Assembly (NCBI GenBank): GCA_002842215.1
Contig: PHCC01000024.1
Location: 62,001-126,000, forward strand
Length of the DNA stretch: 64,000 nt
Direction: 5' to 3'
Source of the DNA: Betaproteobacteria bacterium HGW-Betaproteobacteria-9
GTDB taxonomy: Bacteria > Pseudomonadota > Gammaproteobacteria > Burkholderiales > Burkholderiaceae_C
Shown here: piece by piece, positions 1 to 9,675 of the stretch
Numbering within the stretch: the first letter of the stretch is position 1
Layout of the letters: each line of letters begins with the position of its first letter
Notes under the pieces: model-generated
The model's database searches: none
What the model saw: the letters and a program-made list of their open reading frames with translations, nothing else
What the model was told of the DNA's origin: nothing
Program-made: the position numbers and the translations under genes

Positions 1-1
1 G

Positions 2-1312
2 GAAGAGTTCGCACCCAAGCAGGCGCTCAAGGGCGCGCGCATCACCGGCTCGCTGCACATGACCATCCAGACGGCCGTGCTGATCGAGACCCTGCAAGCG
101 CTGGGCGCCGAAGTGCGCTGGGCGTCGTGCAACATCTTCTCGACGCAGGACCACGCCGCCGCCGCGATCGCCGCCGCCGGCACGCCGGTGTTCGCCGTCA
201 AGGGCGAAACCCTGACCGACTACTGGGACTACACCCACCGCATCTTCGACTTCGGCCCCAAGGGCAGCGATGGCGAAGGCCCGAACATGATCCTGGACGA
301 CGGCGGCGACGCCACGCTGCTGATGCACCTGGGCAAGCAGGCCGAGAAGGACCAGAGCGTGCTGGCCAACCCCGGCAGCGAAGAAGAGCGCATCCTGTTC
401 GCCGCCATCAAGGCCAAGCTCGCCGTTGACAGCACCTGGTACAGCCGCAAGAGCGCCCAGATCATCGGTGTGACCGAAGAAACCACCACCGGCGTGCACC
501 GCCTGAAGGAAATGTCGGCCAAGGGCAGCCTGATGTTCCGCGCCATCAACGTCAACGACTCGGTGACCAAGAGCAAGTTCGACAACCTGTACGGCTGCCG
601 CGAATCGCTGGTGGACGGCATCAAGCGCGCCACCGACGTGATGATCGCCGGCAAGGTTGCCTGCGTGGCCGGTTACGGCGACGTGGGCAAGGGCTCGGCC
701 CAGGCCCTGCGCGCCCTGAGCGCCCAGGTCTGGGTGACCGAGATCGACCCCATCAACGCCCTGCAGGCCGCGATGGAAGGCTACAAGGTCGTGACCATGG
801 AATACGCCGCCGACAAGGCCGACATCTTCGTGACCACCACCGGCAACCGCGACGTGATCACCTTCGACCACATGGCCGCCATGAAGGACCAGGCCATCGT
901 CTGCAACATCGGCCATTTCGACAACGAGATCCAGGTCGCCAAGCTGGAAGAGAAATGCCAGTGGGAAGAGATCAAGCCCCAGGTGGACCACGTGATCTTC
1001 CCGGACGGCAAGAAGATCATCCTGCTGGCCAAGGGCCGCCTGGTGAATCTGGGCTGCGGCACCGGCCACCCGAGCTTCGTGATGTCGTCGAGCTTCGCCA
1101 ACCAGACGATTGCGCAGATCGAACTGTTCACGCACAGCGACTACTACGAAAACGGCAAGGTCTACGTGTTGCCCAAGCACCTGGACGAGAAGGTCGCCCG
1201 CCTGCACCTGAAGAAGGTCGGCGCGATGTTGAGCGAGCTGAGCGACGAGCAGGCTGCCTACATCGGCGTGCCGAAGCAGGGCCCCTACAAGCCCGATACG
1301 TACCGGTATTGA
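2..1312 (+). CDS. ahcY: Adenosylhomocysteinase, 5' end outside window
   Basis: Hydrolyses S-adenosylhomocysteine to adenosine and homocysteine in the cytoplasm, relieving product inhibition of SAM-dependent methylases. The reading frame is open from base 2, so the gene starts upstream of the window; the first visible residues include [14 protein letters not shown], the conserved substrate-site region near the normal N-terminus. The NAD-binding Rossmann motif [10 protein letters not shown] and the C-terminal PDTYRY end typical of the family are present. The stop is 6 nt before tlyA, and metF follows, so this looks like a SAM-cycle operon. In this bacterial group a SAH riboswitch often precedes ahcY, but that region is not in the window. 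Identity is secure. Confidence 0.97.
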   Translation, partial: EEFAPKQALKGARITGSLHMTIQTAVLIETLQALGAEVRWASCNIFSTQDHAAAAIAAAGTPVFAVKGETLTDYWDYTHRIFDFGPKGSDGEGPNMILDDGGDATLLMHLGKQAEKDQSVLANPGSEEERILFAAIKAKLAVDSTWYSRKSAQIIGVTEETTTGVHRLKEMSAKGSLMFRAINVNDSVTKSKFDNLYGCRESLVDGIKRATDVMIAGKVACVAGYGDVGKGSAQALRALSAQVWVTEIDPINALQAAMEGYKVVTMEYAADKADIFVTTTGNRDVITFDHMAAMKDQAIVCNIGHFDNEIQVAKLEEKCQWEEIKPQVDHVIFPDGKKIILLAKGRLVNLGCGTGHPSFVMSSSFANQTIAQIELFTHSDYYENGKVYVLPKHLDEKVARLHLKKVGAMLSELSDEQAAYIGVPKQGPYKPDTYRY

Positions 1313-1318
1313 TCGCCG

Positions 1319-2086
1319 ATGCGCGCTGACCAGTTGCTCGTCGAGCGAGGGTTGGCCGCTTCGCGCTCGCAGGCCCAGCGCTTGATCGCGGCGGGTGTGC
1401 GCTGGCGTGTGCCCGGTGGCGACTGGAAAGCGGTGAGCAAAAACGGCGACGAGCTGCGCGAGACGGTGGAACTGGAGCTGCTGGACACGGCGGAGTCGCG
1501 TTTCGTGTCGCGCGGCGGGCTCAAGCTCGACGGCGCGCTGGCGCACTGCGGGATGGACGTGACCGGTCAACGTTGCCTCGACGTGGGCCAGAGCAGCGGC
1601 GGTTTCACCGACTGCCTGCTGCAGCGCGGCGCCGCCCGGGTGGTGGGCGTGGACGTGGGCCAGGGCCAGTTGCACCCGAAGCTGCGGGCCGACGAACGGG
1701 TGGTCTGCATCGAGAAATGCAATGCGCGCGAGCTGACGGCGCAGCAGCTGGTGGATGCGGCCGGCGAAAAAGCCGCCGCGCCGTTTGACCTGATCGTGGG
1801 CGACCTGTCGTTCATCTCGCAGACGCTGGTCTGGCCGGCCATCGTCCCGCTGCTCAAACCACAAGGCAGCCTGCTGATGCTGGTCAAGCCGCAGTTCGAA
1901 CTGCAGCCGGGCCAGATCGGCAAGGGTGGTCTGGTGAAGGACGCGGCGAGCTATGTGCTGGTGCGCGAACGCATCGCGCTGGCCTGCGTGGACAACGGCC
2001 TGATGATGCAGGCTTATTTTGAAAGTGCCATCACCGGCGGTGACGGCAACCGCGAATTTTTCGTCTGGGCGAAGCGGACTGCTTGA
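1319..2086 (+). CDS. tlyA: TlyA-family rRNA 2'-O-methyltransferase
   Basis: A 255-residue member of the TlyA family, which methylates cytidine 2'-OH groups in 16S/23S rRNA and in some species was called hemolysin A. An N-terminal S4 RNA-binding domain (residues 1-60, beginning MRADQLLVERGLA) is followed by an FtsJ-like methyltransferase domain with SAM motif DVGQSSGGFTDCLLQ near residue 85 and a DLSFIS segment near 160. The ATG lies 6 nt after the ahcY stop, indicating cotranscription. Family assignment is firm; the exact rRNA target cannot be read from sequence. Confidence 0.9.
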   Translation: MRADQLLVERGLAASRSQAQRLIAAGVRWRVPGGDWKAVSKNGDELRETVELELLDTAESRFVSRGGLKLDGALAHCGMDVTGQRCLDVGQSSGGFTDCLLQRGAARVVGVDVGQGQLHPKLRADERVVCIEKCNARELTAQQLVDAAGEKAAAPFDLIVGDLSFISQTLVWPAIVPLLKPQGSLLMLVKPQFELQPGQIGKGGLVKDAASYVLVRERIALACVDNGLMMQAYFESAITGGDGNREFFVWAKRTA

Positions 2087-2124
2087 AGCCGCCCCGTGAA
2101 CCCGACGCTCGACAAGGAATCACC

Positions 2125-2955
2125 ATGGCGTTGCCAGTGAGTTTTGAATTCTTCCCACCCAAGACGCCCGAGGGCGCCGAAAAACTGCGCGTTGTGCGCC
2201 AGCAGCTGTATGCGCAGAAGCCCGAGTTCTGCTCGGTCACCTACGGCGCGGGCGGCTCCACGCAGCAGGGCACCTTCGACACCGTGGGCGCCATCCTCGC
2301 CGAGGGCGTGGACGCGGCTTCGCACTTTTCGTGCATCGGCGCCACCAAGGCCAGTGTGCGCGAGCAACTGGCCACGCTCAAGGCCATGGGCGTGAAGCGC
2401 CTGGTGGCGCTGCGCGGCGACCTGCCCAGCGGCTACGGCATCGGTGGCGAGTTCCACTACGCGAGCGACCTCGTGGCTTTCATCCGCGCCGAGACCGGGC
2501 GCGACTTCCACATCGAAGTGGCCGCCTATCCCGAGGTGCACCCGCAGGCGAAATCGCCCGAGTCGGACCTGCAGGCCTTCGCCACCAAGGTGCGCGCCGG
2601 CGCCGATTCGGCCATCACGCAGTACTTCTACAACAGCGATGCCTACTTCCACTTCGTCGATGAGGCGCACAAGCTCGGTGTCGATGCGCCGGTGGTGCCG
2701 GGCATCATGCCCATCACCAGCTCCACGCAGCTGATGCGCTTCTCCGACGCTTGTGGCGCCGAGATCCCGCGCTGGATCCGCTTGCGCCTGCAGGCCTATG
2801 GCGACGACATCGCTTCCATCAAGGCCTTCGGCCTCGACGTGGTCACCGACCTGTGTGACCAGCTGCGCAACGCCGGTGTGCCTGCATTGCACTTCTACAC
2901 CATGAACCAGAGCGTGGCGACGCTGGAGATCATGAAGCGTCTTGAGCTGGGTTAA
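2125..2955 (+). CDS. metF: Methylenetetrahydrofolate reductase
   Basis: Reduces 5,10-methylene-THF to 5-methyl-THF, the methyl donor for remethylating homocysteine released by AhcY. The 276-residue protein begins MALPVSFEFFPPKTPEGAEKL, the usual MetF N-terminus, and has the FAD-site region VTYGAGGST and the CIGAT segment. An in-frame TTG at 2083 exists, but the ATG at 2125 has a good AAGGA ribosome site at 2114-2118 and matches the family length, so it is preferred. It lies 38 nt downstream of tlyA in the same direction, completing a SAH-to-methionine unit. Confidence 0.95.
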   Translation: MALPVSFEFFPPKTPEGAEKLRVVRQQLYAQKPEFCSVTYGAGGSTQQGTFDTVGAILAEGVDAASHFSCIGATKASVREQLATLKAMGVKRLVALRGDLPSGYGIGGEFHYASDLVAFIRAETGRDFHIEVAAYPEVHPQAKSPESDLQAFATKVRAGADSAITQYFYNSDAYFHFVDEAHKLGVDAPVVPGIMPITSSTQLMRFSDACGAEIPRWIRLRLQAYGDDIASIKAFGLDVVTDLCDQLRNAGVPALHFYTMNQSVATLEIMKRLELG

Positions 2956-2992
2956 GGTCGGGGGCTGGCCTGGAATGCAGAGAGGAAACGCC

Positions 2993-3532
2993 ATGCCCCA
3001 CACAAGGAAACACCCCGCCGGTCGCCTGCGTCTGGCGCCGGTCCTGCTGGCTGCGCTGCTGACCGCTTGCGCGGTGCCCACGCCCATGCTGGTGGACGCG
3101 CCCATCGACACGGCGGTCCGTGCAGCGCCGGCTGCGCCGGCGGGCCCGTCCCCATCGCAGCCGGCGCCTTCGGGTGTGGTCGCGGTGAACGACCCGACAG
3201 CCGCCGAAACGCCCCCGCTGGCCGTACCGTCCAGTTCGGCGGCGCTGATCGACAAAGGGCTGGCGTCCTGGTACGGCAACCGTTTTCACGGCCGACGCAC
3301 GGCCAGCGGTGAACGCTACGACATGCACGATTTCACCGCCGCACACAAGACACTGCCGTTCGGCACCAAGGTGCGCGTGCGCAGCGTGCAAACGGGCAAG
3401 GAAGTGGTGGTGCGCATCAACGACCGCGGTCCGTACAAACACCAGCGCATCATCGATCTCAGCCAAGCCGCGATCACCGCCCTGGGTGTGCGTCACCGCG
3501 GTGTGACCGTGGTCGAGCTGCTGAGAGAATGA
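2993..3532 (+). CDS. rlpA: RlpA-like septal ring lytic transglycosylase lipoprotein
   Basis: A 179-residue predicted outer-membrane lipoprotein of the RlpA family, which binds or cleaves denuded peptidoglycan at the septum. The N-terminus has a signal peptide ending in the lipobox LLTAC (Cys near residue 25), then a Pro/Ala-rich linker, then a double-psi beta-barrel from about residue 85 with ASWYGNRFHGRRTASGE and the catalytic-region INDRGP. There is no C-terminal SPOR domain, unlike the longer E. coli RlpA. The ATG at 2993 is preceded by AGAGGAAA; a TTG at 2942 inside metF is less likely. Catalytic activity versus a purely binding role is not decidable here. Confidence 0.85.
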   Translation: MPHTRKHPAGRLRLAPVLLAALLTACAVPTPMLVDAPIDTAVRAAPAAPAGPSPSQPAPSGVVAVNDPTAAETPPLAVPSSSAALIDKGLASWYGNRFHGRRTASGERYDMHDFTAAHKTLPFGTKVRVRSVQTGKEVVVRINDRGPYKHQRIIDLSQAAITALGVRHRGVTVVELLRE

Positions 3533-3569
3533 TCCCCCTCCCTCCCAACAACAACCTCCTGGAGACCAC

Positions 3570-4847
3570 ATGAAAATCGAAACCATCGCCGTGCACGGCG
3601 GCTACACCCCCGACCCCACCACCAAGGCGGTGGCGGTGCCGATCTACCAGACCGTGGCCTACGCCTTCGACGACACGCAGCACGGTGCCGACCTGTTCGA
3701 CCTCAAGGTCGCCGGCAACATCTACAGCCGCATCATGAACCCCACCAACGGCGTGCTCGAAGCGCGCCTGGCCGCACTGGAAGGCGGCGTGGGTGCACTC
3801 GCCATGGCCTCGGGCATGGCGGCCATCACGGCGGCGATCCAGACCATCGCCGAAGCGGGCGACAACATCGTCTCGGCCTCCACGCTCTACGGCGGCACCT
3901 ACAACCTGTTTGCCCACACCTTCCCGCAGCAGGGCATCACGGTGCGTTTCGCCGATCCGCGCGATCCGTCCGCGTTCGCCGCGCTGATCGACGAGCGCAC
4001 CAAGGCGATCTACTGCGAATCGGTGGGCAACCCGCTGGGCAACGTGACCGACATCGGCGCGCTCGCCGCCGTGGCGCACGCCGCCGGCGTGCCGCTGATC
4101 GTGGACAACACGGTCTCCAGCCCCTACCTGTGCCGCCCGTTCGAACACGGTGCCGACATCGTGGTGCACTCGCTCACCAAATACCTGGGCGGCCACGGCA
4201 CCACCATCGGCGGCGCCATCGTGGACAGCGGCAAGTTCCCCTGGGCCGAACACAAAGCCCGTTTCAAACGCCTGAACGAGCCCGACGTGAGCTACCACGG
4301 CGTGGTCTACACCGAAGCGCTGGGCGCAGCCGCCTACATCGGCCGCGCCCGCGTCGTGCCGCTGCGCAACATGGGCGCGGCGCTCTCGCCCATGAACGCG
4401 TTCCAGATCCTGCAGGGCATCGAGACGCTGGCGCTGCGCATGGACCGGATCTGCGAGAACGCGGTCAAGGTCGCCACGCACCTGCAGAACCACCCCAAGG
4501 TGGACTGGGTCAACTACGCCGGCCTGCCCGACCACAAGGACCACGCGCTGGTGCAGCAATACATGGGCGGCAAGGCGTCCGGCATCATCAGCTTCGGCCT
4601 GAAGTCGGGTGACGCCATTGCCGCCGGTGCGCGTTTCCAGGACGCACTGATGCTCTTCACGCGCCTGGTGAACATCGGCGACGCCAAGTCGCTCGCCTGC
4701 CACCCGGCCACCACCACGCACCGTCAGCTCAACCCCGACGAAATGAAGAAAGCCGGCGTGAGCCCCGAGATGGTTCGCCTGTCGATCGGCATCGAGCACA
4801 TCGACGACCTGATCGCCGATCTGGAGCAGGCGCTGGAAAAAGTGTGA
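3570..4847 (+). CDS. metY: O-acetylhomoserine sulfhydrylase
   Basis: PLP enzyme that makes homocysteine from O-acetylhomoserine and sulfide, in the cytoplasm. The 425-residue length is that of O-acetylhomoserine aminocarboxypropyltransferases rather than the shorter cystathionine synthases/lyases. Visible motifs are [16 protein letters not shown] (substrate region), the PLP-binding segment [12 protein letters not shown] with the Schiff-base Lys, and the C-terminal [21 protein letters not shown]. The start at 3570 has CTGGAG 8 nt upstream. Its position after metF fits methionine synthesis. O-succinylhomoserine as substrate cannot be fully excluded. Confidence 0.92.
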   Translation: MKIETIAVHGGYTPDPTTKAVAVPIYQTVAYAFDDTQHGADLFDLKVAGNIYSRIMNPTNGVLEARLAALEGGVGALAMASGMAAITAAIQTIAEAGDNIVSASTLYGGTYNLFAHTFPQQGITVRFADPRDPSAFAALIDERTKAIYCESVGNPLGNVTDIGALAAVAHAAGVPLIVDNTVSSPYLCRPFEHGADIVVHSLTKYLGGHGTTIGGAIVDSGKFPWAEHKARFKRLNEPDVSYHGVVYTEALGAAAYIGRARVVPLRNMGAALSPMNAFQILQGIETLALRMDRICENAVKVATHLQNHPKVDWVNYAGLPDHKDHALVQQYMGGKASGIISFGLKSGDAIAAGARFQDALMLFTRLVNIGDAKSLACHPATTTHRQLNPDEMKKAGVSPEMVRLSIGIEHIDDLIADLEQALEKV

Positions 4848-4930
4848 CCCCCCTGCGCCGCTTTGCGGCTTCCCCCAAAGGGGGACCACGCCTTTTGACC
4901 GGCGAAGCCGGATCTTCGGCGTGTGCTGGG
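4848..4930 (+). repeat. Palindromic repeat, type A, forward
   Basis: One copy of the roughly 80-bp GC-rich element found about ten times in the window. Order of parts: a CGCCGC/GCGGC hairpin, the CCCCCAAAGGGGG hairpin, and an ACCGGCGAAGCCGG hairpin. It fills the space between metY and the hydrolase gene. Confidence 0.8.
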
Positions 4931-4960
4931 ATGGAGAGCGCGCTCCGGTGGTGGAGTTCC

Positions 4961-5749
4961 ATGCAAGTCATCCCCCAAGCTCTGCGCTTGATGCGGCTCT
5001 GGGTGACCGCTGGGCTGGCGGTGCTTTTTCTGGCGGGCTGCAGTGACATGGACGCCTGGCAACGTTCAATGCTGTACCACCCGCAGCCGGTACGGCAGGC
5101 GGGTGAATCGCTGACGCTGCCGGTCGACGGCGCCACGCTGCAGATCAGCGTGCGGTTGAAGCCCGGCGCGCCGGCGATCCTCTATTTCGGGGGCAACGCC
5201 GAGGACGTGTCCGGTACCTTGCCCCAGCTCGTGCGCCTGTTTCCCGACCATGCGCTCTACCTGATGCACTACCGCGGCTACGGGCAGAGCACGGGTGAAC
5301 CCGGTGAACCCGCCTTGCACGCAGACGCCCGCGCGCTGTACGAGCATGTGCGGCGCGAGCACACGGAGATCAAGCTGATCGGCCGCAGCCTGGGCAGTGG
5401 CGTCGCCGCCCGCCTCGCGAGCGAGCAGGTGGTGGCCCGGCTGGCCCTGGTCACGCCCTATGACAGCATCGAGCACGTGGCGGTCGAACTCTACCCCTGG
5501 TTGCCGGTGCGCTGGCTGATCCGGGATCGATTCGATTCGGCGGCGGTGGCCGGTCGCATCAGCGCGCCGACCATGCTCATCGCCGCCGAACACGACACGC
5601 TGATCCGGCCACTGCGCACGGCGCAACTCGCCCGGCACTTCAAGCCGGGTGTGGCGCGTTCGGTTGTGGTGCCAGGCGCCGACCACAACGACATCGGCGC
5701 CCATCCGGTCTACGACCGTGCGCTGGTCGAGGCGCTGGCTGCGGATTGA
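4961..5749 (+). CDS. Alpha/beta-hydrolase lipoprotein
   Basis: A 262-residue predicted membrane-anchored hydrolase of unknown substrate. A short hydrophobic signal ends in the lipobox FLAGC (Cys about residue 27). The alpha/beta-hydrolase fold is shown by the oxyanion segment YFGGNAED, the nucleophile elbow GRSLGSG, an acid residue in AAEHDTLI and a terminal His in GADHNDI. It resembles the serine aminopeptidase-like/BEM46 group. ATG codons at 4931, 4961 and 4991 are all in frame; 4961 is preferred because GGAG lies just upstream. The upstream end abuts a palindromic repeat. No pathway is suggested by its neighbours. Confidence 0.75.
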   Translation: MQVIPQALRLMRLWVTAGLAVLFLAGCSDMDAWQRSMLYHPQPVRQAGESLTLPVDGATLQISVRLKPGAPAILYFGGNAEDVSGTLPQLVRLFPDHALYLMHYRGYGQSTGEPGEPALHADARALYEHVRREHTEIKLIGRSLGSGVAARLASEQVVARLALVTPYDSIEHVAVELYPWLPVRWLIRDRFDSAAVAGRISAPTMLIAAEHDTLIRPLRTAQLARHFKPGVARSVVVPGADHNDIGAHPVYDRALVEALAAD

Positions 5750-5759
5750 TCTGAATCAA
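5746..5759. promoter_or_regulatory. FNR/ANR-type box upstream of ompW
   Basis: TTGATCTGAATCAA is an exact match to the FNR consensus TTGAT-N4-ATCAA. It overlaps the stop codon of the preceding hydrolase and is centred about 137 bp upstream of the ompW start. FNR activation of ompW is known in enterics. A start point about 41 bp downstream would leave a leader near 95 nt. Confidence 0.65.
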
Positions 5760-5889
5760 TTCGTTTTCATTTCCGGCGCCGCACCGTGTTTGTGCATGGC
5801 GCCGTTTGATCTTCCGCAAGTGGGTCCCATGCCGGGTCTTCTGTAATCCCTGCCGGGAATGTTCCCGTGTCAAGGACCGAAGGAAGAAC

Positions 5890-6486
5890 ATGAAGAAGCA
5901 CATCGTTGCCGTTGCCGCACTCTGTTTGCTGGGCTCGGGCGCCGCACTGGCGCAGGACTTCAAGGCGGGAAACCTGCTGGTGCGTGCCCGCGCCGTTCAC
6001 CTGGACAGCGCCAACAAGGACAGCACGGGCCTGGACCTCGCCGTCAACGACAAGTGGCTGCCCGAAGTGGATTTCACCTATTTCATGAGTTCGAACCTGG
6101 CGGCCGAACTGATCCTGACCGTGCCCCAGAAGCACACGCTGACCGCGGGCGGCGCCCCCATCGGCAGCCTGAAGCACCTGCCGCCCACATTGACGGTGCA
6201 GTACCACTTCACGGACCTGGGGGCCTTCAAGCCGTACGTGGGCGCGGGTCTGAACTACACCCGCTTCAGCTCGGTGAACCTGCCCGCTGGTGTGGACATC
6301 AAGCGCAACAGCTTCGGTCTGGCGCTGCAGGCGGGCATGGACTTTCGCCTGACCGACACGATGTTCCTGAACGTCGACGTGAAGAAGGTCCAGATCGCCA
6401 CCAAGGTGAGCGCGGGGGGCACCGAGATCGGCAAGCTGAAGGTGGACCCGCTGTTGCTGGGTGTCGGTGTGGGCTGGAAGTTCTGA
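5890..6486 (+). CDS. ompW: OmpW-family outer membrane beta-barrel protein
   Basis: A 198-residue OmpW-family porin-like barrel. A signal peptide of about 21 residues ends ALAQ-DF; the body has the alternating barrel pattern, with VRARAVHLD, LPEVDFTYFMSSNLAAELI and FKPYVGAGLNYTRF, and ends with an aromatic residue in VGWKF, the usual outer-membrane targeting signal. OmpW proteins form small hydrophobic-core channels and are often induced under oxygen limitation. The ATG at 5890 follows AGGAAG. A perfect FNR-type box lies upstream and a strong terminator follows, so it is probably transcribed alone. Confidence 0.92.
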   Translation: MKKHIVAVAALCLLGSGAALAQDFKAGNLLVRARAVHLDSANKDSTGLDLAVNDKWLPEVDFTYFMSSNLAAELILTVPQKHTLTAGGAPIGSLKHLPPTLTVQYHFTDLGAFKPYVGAGLNYTRFSSVNLPAGVDIKRNSFGLALQAGMDFRLTDTMFLNVDVKKVQIATKVSAGGTEIGKLKVDPLLLGVGVGWKF

Positions 6487-6511
6487 CACCCAAGCGTTTC
6501 ACCTGAGTCCG

Positions 6512-6543
6512 AGCCCGGCGCGTCCTGCGTCCGGGCTTTTTTT
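6512..6543 (+). terminator. Rho-independent terminator after ompW
   Basis: AGCCCGG (6512-6518) pairs with CCGGGCT (6531-6537), followed by a run of seven T. It is oriented for ompW transcription; the converging kinase gene has no T-run from it. Confidence 0.9.
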
Positions 6544-6576
6544 CGTGCGCGCCGGCCTGCCGGTGCCGTTGTGCGC

Positions 6577-8748
6577 TCAGGCCGTCCGGGCCAGCCCCAG
6601 CGTGAACAGCACGCCATCGGCCACGTTGCGCGCCTGCACCGTGCCGCCCATCTTGCCCATGTAGGTCTTGACCACGAACAGGCCCTGGCCGCGGTGGCCT
6701 TCCGTCGGCGGCAGGTCGGACACGCCGTAGTCAAAAATGCGCGGCAGCAGCGCCGCGCCAATCGCCGGCCCCTGGTTGTGCACCGCGATCCAGGCCTGTT
6801 GCGGATCGGCCGTCAGCGACAGGGTGATGGCCGTGCCCGGTGTGCGGCAGCGCTGGGCGTTGCTCAGGAGGTGCGTGACCACGTCTTCCAGCGCGAAGCC
6901 ATCGGCCCGCACCTGCAGGCCCGCCAGCGCGGTGTTGTCGGCGTCCAGATAGCGCACGCCGTCGATGCCGGAGAAGTGCGCGTTGTCCGCGATCTGCCGC
7001 AGGAAGGCGTGGATGTCCAGCCGCTCGCTGGCCATGTCCGCGGCGACGATCGCCTCGCTCGGTGAGGCGTGGCCGTACAGCACCTTGACGGCCTGCTGCA
7101 TGCGCTGCACGTAGCGGTGGCTCGGGTCCTCGGGCCGGCCGTGCAGCACCATCAGCGACTGCAGTGGCGACATGATTTCGTGGCCCACGGCGTGCCACAT
7201 GTCCAGCTCCTGCTGGGCGCGCTGGTGCTCGCGCGAGATGTCGTTCTTCACCCGCTGCAGCAGGTCGGACAGGCCCCCGGCCAGGATACCCAGCTCGTCG
7301 CTGCCGCGCAGATCGCTCACGTCCAGATCGGCGAGCCGGTTTTCCGGCAGGGGCGCGTGCACGTTGTACGACACCGCCGCCGCGCGCCGGGTGAGCTGGG
7401 TCACGCGGCGGATGAGCCCGATCTCGATCAGCAGCCAGGCCAGCACGATCGCGCCTAGCATGGCCCCGACCAGCCAGAGCAGGCGCGTGGCGACGATGCT
7501 GATGCGGCGCTCCACCGTGCGCACGTCGCCCGTCAGCGTGATCTCGAAGCGGCCCACCGGCGTGGCCACGGTGTCCACCGCCTGGAGCGGGGGCACCTGG
7601 GTGTCCACCGGCAGCAGGCCCACGATGTGGCGCACCCAGGGCGATTCGCGTTCCCCCGGGTCGGCGCTGCCGTGCAGGGTCTGCTTGGCGGCGTTGCGCG
7701 TGAGGCCGGGCGCGAGGGAACTGGCCACGCGCTGGATCTGCAGGCGCTCGCCCGGCAGCAGGGACTGCGCCAGCTCGGCCAGCGCGGACGGCTCGGCCTG
7801 GCGCGGCGCGGCGGTGTCGAGCAGTTGCGCGGACGCGGGTCCCACGATCTGCAGCCCGACGCGGATGTCGGCGAGATCGGCCGGCGGCCAGACCACCCGC
7901 GCCGGAGGCAGGTGGGCCACGCGCAGGGCGTCCGAGGGCAGGCGGATGGAATAGAAGGCGCGGCGCGGGCAGTCGGGCTGCGCCTGGTCCGCGTCGGCGC
8001 AGTCCTGGCTTTGCCAGACCCAGCCGCGGAAGTCCCGCACCGGGCGGGTCTTGCGTTGCAGCGTGTCCGGCTCCGCGCCTGCCTCGGGTGCCCGAAAGCC
8101 CGCCCAGCGCCCCACCAGCGGCGCCTGCGGCTGGTTACGGGCGCTGGCCACCAGCTCCAGCGGCGCGATCCAGCGCGTGGTCTGGCCCCGCAGCGTCAGG
8201 TGCACCCGGGCGCGGTGAACGTCCTGCAGCTCCAGTTGCCCCCGTTGGCGGCCCACCAGCGGCGGGCTGACGAAACTGCCCGCGAGGTAGACGAAGCCGC
8301 CCGCGTAGGGGTTGCTGCCGATCGCCGCGCAGGCGCTGGAGCCGTCCTGGAACAACACGGCGCAACCCGAGCTCTCCAGCGCCTGCTGGGCCTTGAACGG
8401 GTCGTCGAAGTCGAGCGCGCCAAAGGGCAGCAGCAGCGGTGAGAGTTCGCCGCCTTGGCCGGGCGCGGCCGGCACGTGCTGCGGGTTGAGCAGGGCGAGT
8501 TGACCGGCCGGGTGGCGCAGGCGCGCGAGGATCTCCGACTGGGTCTTGCGAAAACTGTTCTGGTAGTTGAGGTAGCTGCGCTCCTTTTCGTGCCGCAGCA
8601 CGGTCAGCGCCAGGCCCAGCGTGGCCAGCACCAGCAGCGCAAAGACGGCGCGAAAGAAGATGCGCCGCCGAAAGCCGGCCAGCCCCAGGCGCGGCACGCC
8701 GAGCTTGCCCATGCGAAAGCGCGGCAGGTCGAGGCCCGGCACCTTCAT
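6577..8748 (-). CDS. Membrane sensor histidine kinase
   Basis: A 723-residue sensor kinase. The first membrane segment (about residues 29-50) and the second (about 422-446) bracket a periplasmic region of some 370 residues that I do not recognise and that carries four Cys (129, 140, 250, 260). A HAMP-like linker follows, then the phosphoacceptor box GHEIMSPLQSL with His523, an N-box LLSNAQR at about 627-633 and a short G-box RGQGLFVVK near 686. The start codon overlaps the stop of the response regulator by ATGA, so the two are translationally coupled. The ligand is unknown. The open frame continues far upstream, but only this part is supported. Confidence 0.88.
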   Translation of the reverse strand: MKVPGLDLPRFRMGKLGVPRLGLAGFRRRIFFRAVFALLVLATLGLALTVLRHEKERSYLNYQNSFRKTQSEILARLRHPAGQLALLNPQHVPAAPGQGGELSPLLLPFGALDFDDPFKAQQALESSGCAVLFQDGSSACAAIGSNPYAGGFVYLAGSFVSPPLVGRQRGQLELQDVHRARVHLTLRGQTTRWIAPLELVASARNQPQAPLVGRWAGFRAPEAGAEPDTLQRKTRPVRDFRGWVWQSQDCADADQAQPDCPRRAFYSIRLPSDALRVAHLPPARVVWPPADLADIRVGLQIVGPASAQLLDTAAPRQAEPSALAELAQSLLPGERLQIQRVASSLAPGLTRNAAKQTLHGSADPGERESPWVRHIVGLLPVDTQVPPLQAVDTVATPVGRFEITLTGDVRTVERRISIVATRLLWLVGAMLGAIVLAWLLIEIGLIRRVTQLTRRAAAVSYNVHAPLPENRLADLDVSDLRGSDELGILAGGLSDLLQRVKNDISREHQRAQQELDMWHAVGHEIMSPLQSLMVLHGRPEDPSHRYVQRMQQAVKVLYGHASPSEAIVAADMASERLDIHAFLRQIADNAHFSGIDGVRYLDADNTALAGLQVRADGFALEDVVTHLLSNAQRCRTPGTAITLSLTADPQQAWIAVHNQGPAIGAALLPRIFDYGVSDLPPTEGHRGQGLFVVKTYMGKMGGTVQARNVADGVLFTLGLARTA

Positions 8749-9491
8749 GCGGGCTTTCGGCCGGGCGCGGCAACCAGAGCCGCGCGCACCCAGCGAAAGC
8801 CCCGCATCGGCACGTTCTCGATGCCCTCGAACTGCGGGTCCACCTCGCGGAACGCGTCGCGGATGGTGCTCACGTGCTTGCGCACGTTGTCGCGGTTGCG
8901 CCCGCTCTTGACCACGTCGAACAGCTCTTCGTACGACACCACCTCGCCCGCGCGCTGGTGCAGCGTGGCAAGGATGCGCTGCGCGGTCAGCGGCAGGTTG
9001 ATGCGCTGGCCGCGCCAGATCGGCGTGCGCTGCCACAGCGGGTCCAGGCTCAGCTCGTCGGCGGGCTCGGCCGGTGCAGCCTGGGCGGCCTGCCTGCGCG
9101 AGACGCGCAGGATGTCCAGGAAGGTCTCGATGAAATCGCGCTCTTCGAAGGTGGTCTTCTGCAGGTAGTCCCAGGCGTCCAGCGCTTTCATGATGCTGCG
9201 GTAGATGGCCGCGGGCATGGCCGAGACCACCAGCACCGGCGTGCCCTGGCGGTTCTTGTTGATCGCGTTGATGAGGGCCACGCCGGCGTGGCGCTCGTGG
9301 CCGAGTTCGATGTCGAGCACCACCAGGTCGTAGGGCACGCGGTTGATGGCGTTTTCCGCGTCGTCGCGGTTGAACCACTGGTCGATGCGGATGTCGGGCC
9401 GCGCCGACCGGATCCAGGTGGCCAGCTGTCGGCTGGTGGGTTGATCGTCCTCGATCAGGGCCACGCAAAGGGTCGGGGTGGGGCTGGACAT
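8745..9491 (-). CDS. Response regulator with winged-helix output domain
   Basis: A 248-residue response regulator, first gene of the two-component pair. The receiver domain has the acidic pocket E14-D15-D16, phosphoacceptor D60 in DLVVLDIEL, a Ser in VVSAMP and Lys112 in DYLQKTTF. After an Ala/Pro linker the C-terminal half (about residues 155-235) resembles an OmpR/PhoB-type winged helix, with LTAQRILATLHQRAGEVVS and NVRKHVSTIRDAF, although RGFRWV replaces the usual RG.GY. It is divergent from the SPFH gene at 9676, so that gene and its partner are plausible targets (inference). Confidence 0.85.
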   Translation of the reverse strand: MSSPTPTLCVALIEDDQPTSRQLATWIRSARPDIRIDQWFNRDDAENAINRVPYDLVVLDIELGHERHAGVALINAINKNRQGTPVLVVSAMPAAIYRSIMKALDAWDYLQKTTFEERDFIETFLDILRVSRRQAAQAAPAEPADELSLDPLWQRTPIWRGQRINLPLTAQRILATLHQRAGEVVSYEELFDVVKSGRNRDNVRKHVSTIRDAFREVDPQFEGIENVPMRGFRWVRAALVAAPGRKPA

Positions 9492-9675
9492 GGTGCGCCA
9501 TTATGAAATGGCCCCCAGCGCGCGGCCCGGAAGGAATCTTCCGCGGGCGAAGCAAATGCGCCGCGGGGCTGAAGCCTCTCGCCCGGCGCCTGCGTTGTCG
9601 CTTCCCGGGCCCTTGCGAAGAATCGGGTTCATCGGTTGAGCGGCGTCTGCCCCCCGATCCCCAGGAGTCTTCACC

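Noticed and set aside
5806-5819. Second FNR site near ompW
   Set aside because: Only one half matches (TTGAT); the other half is CGCAA.
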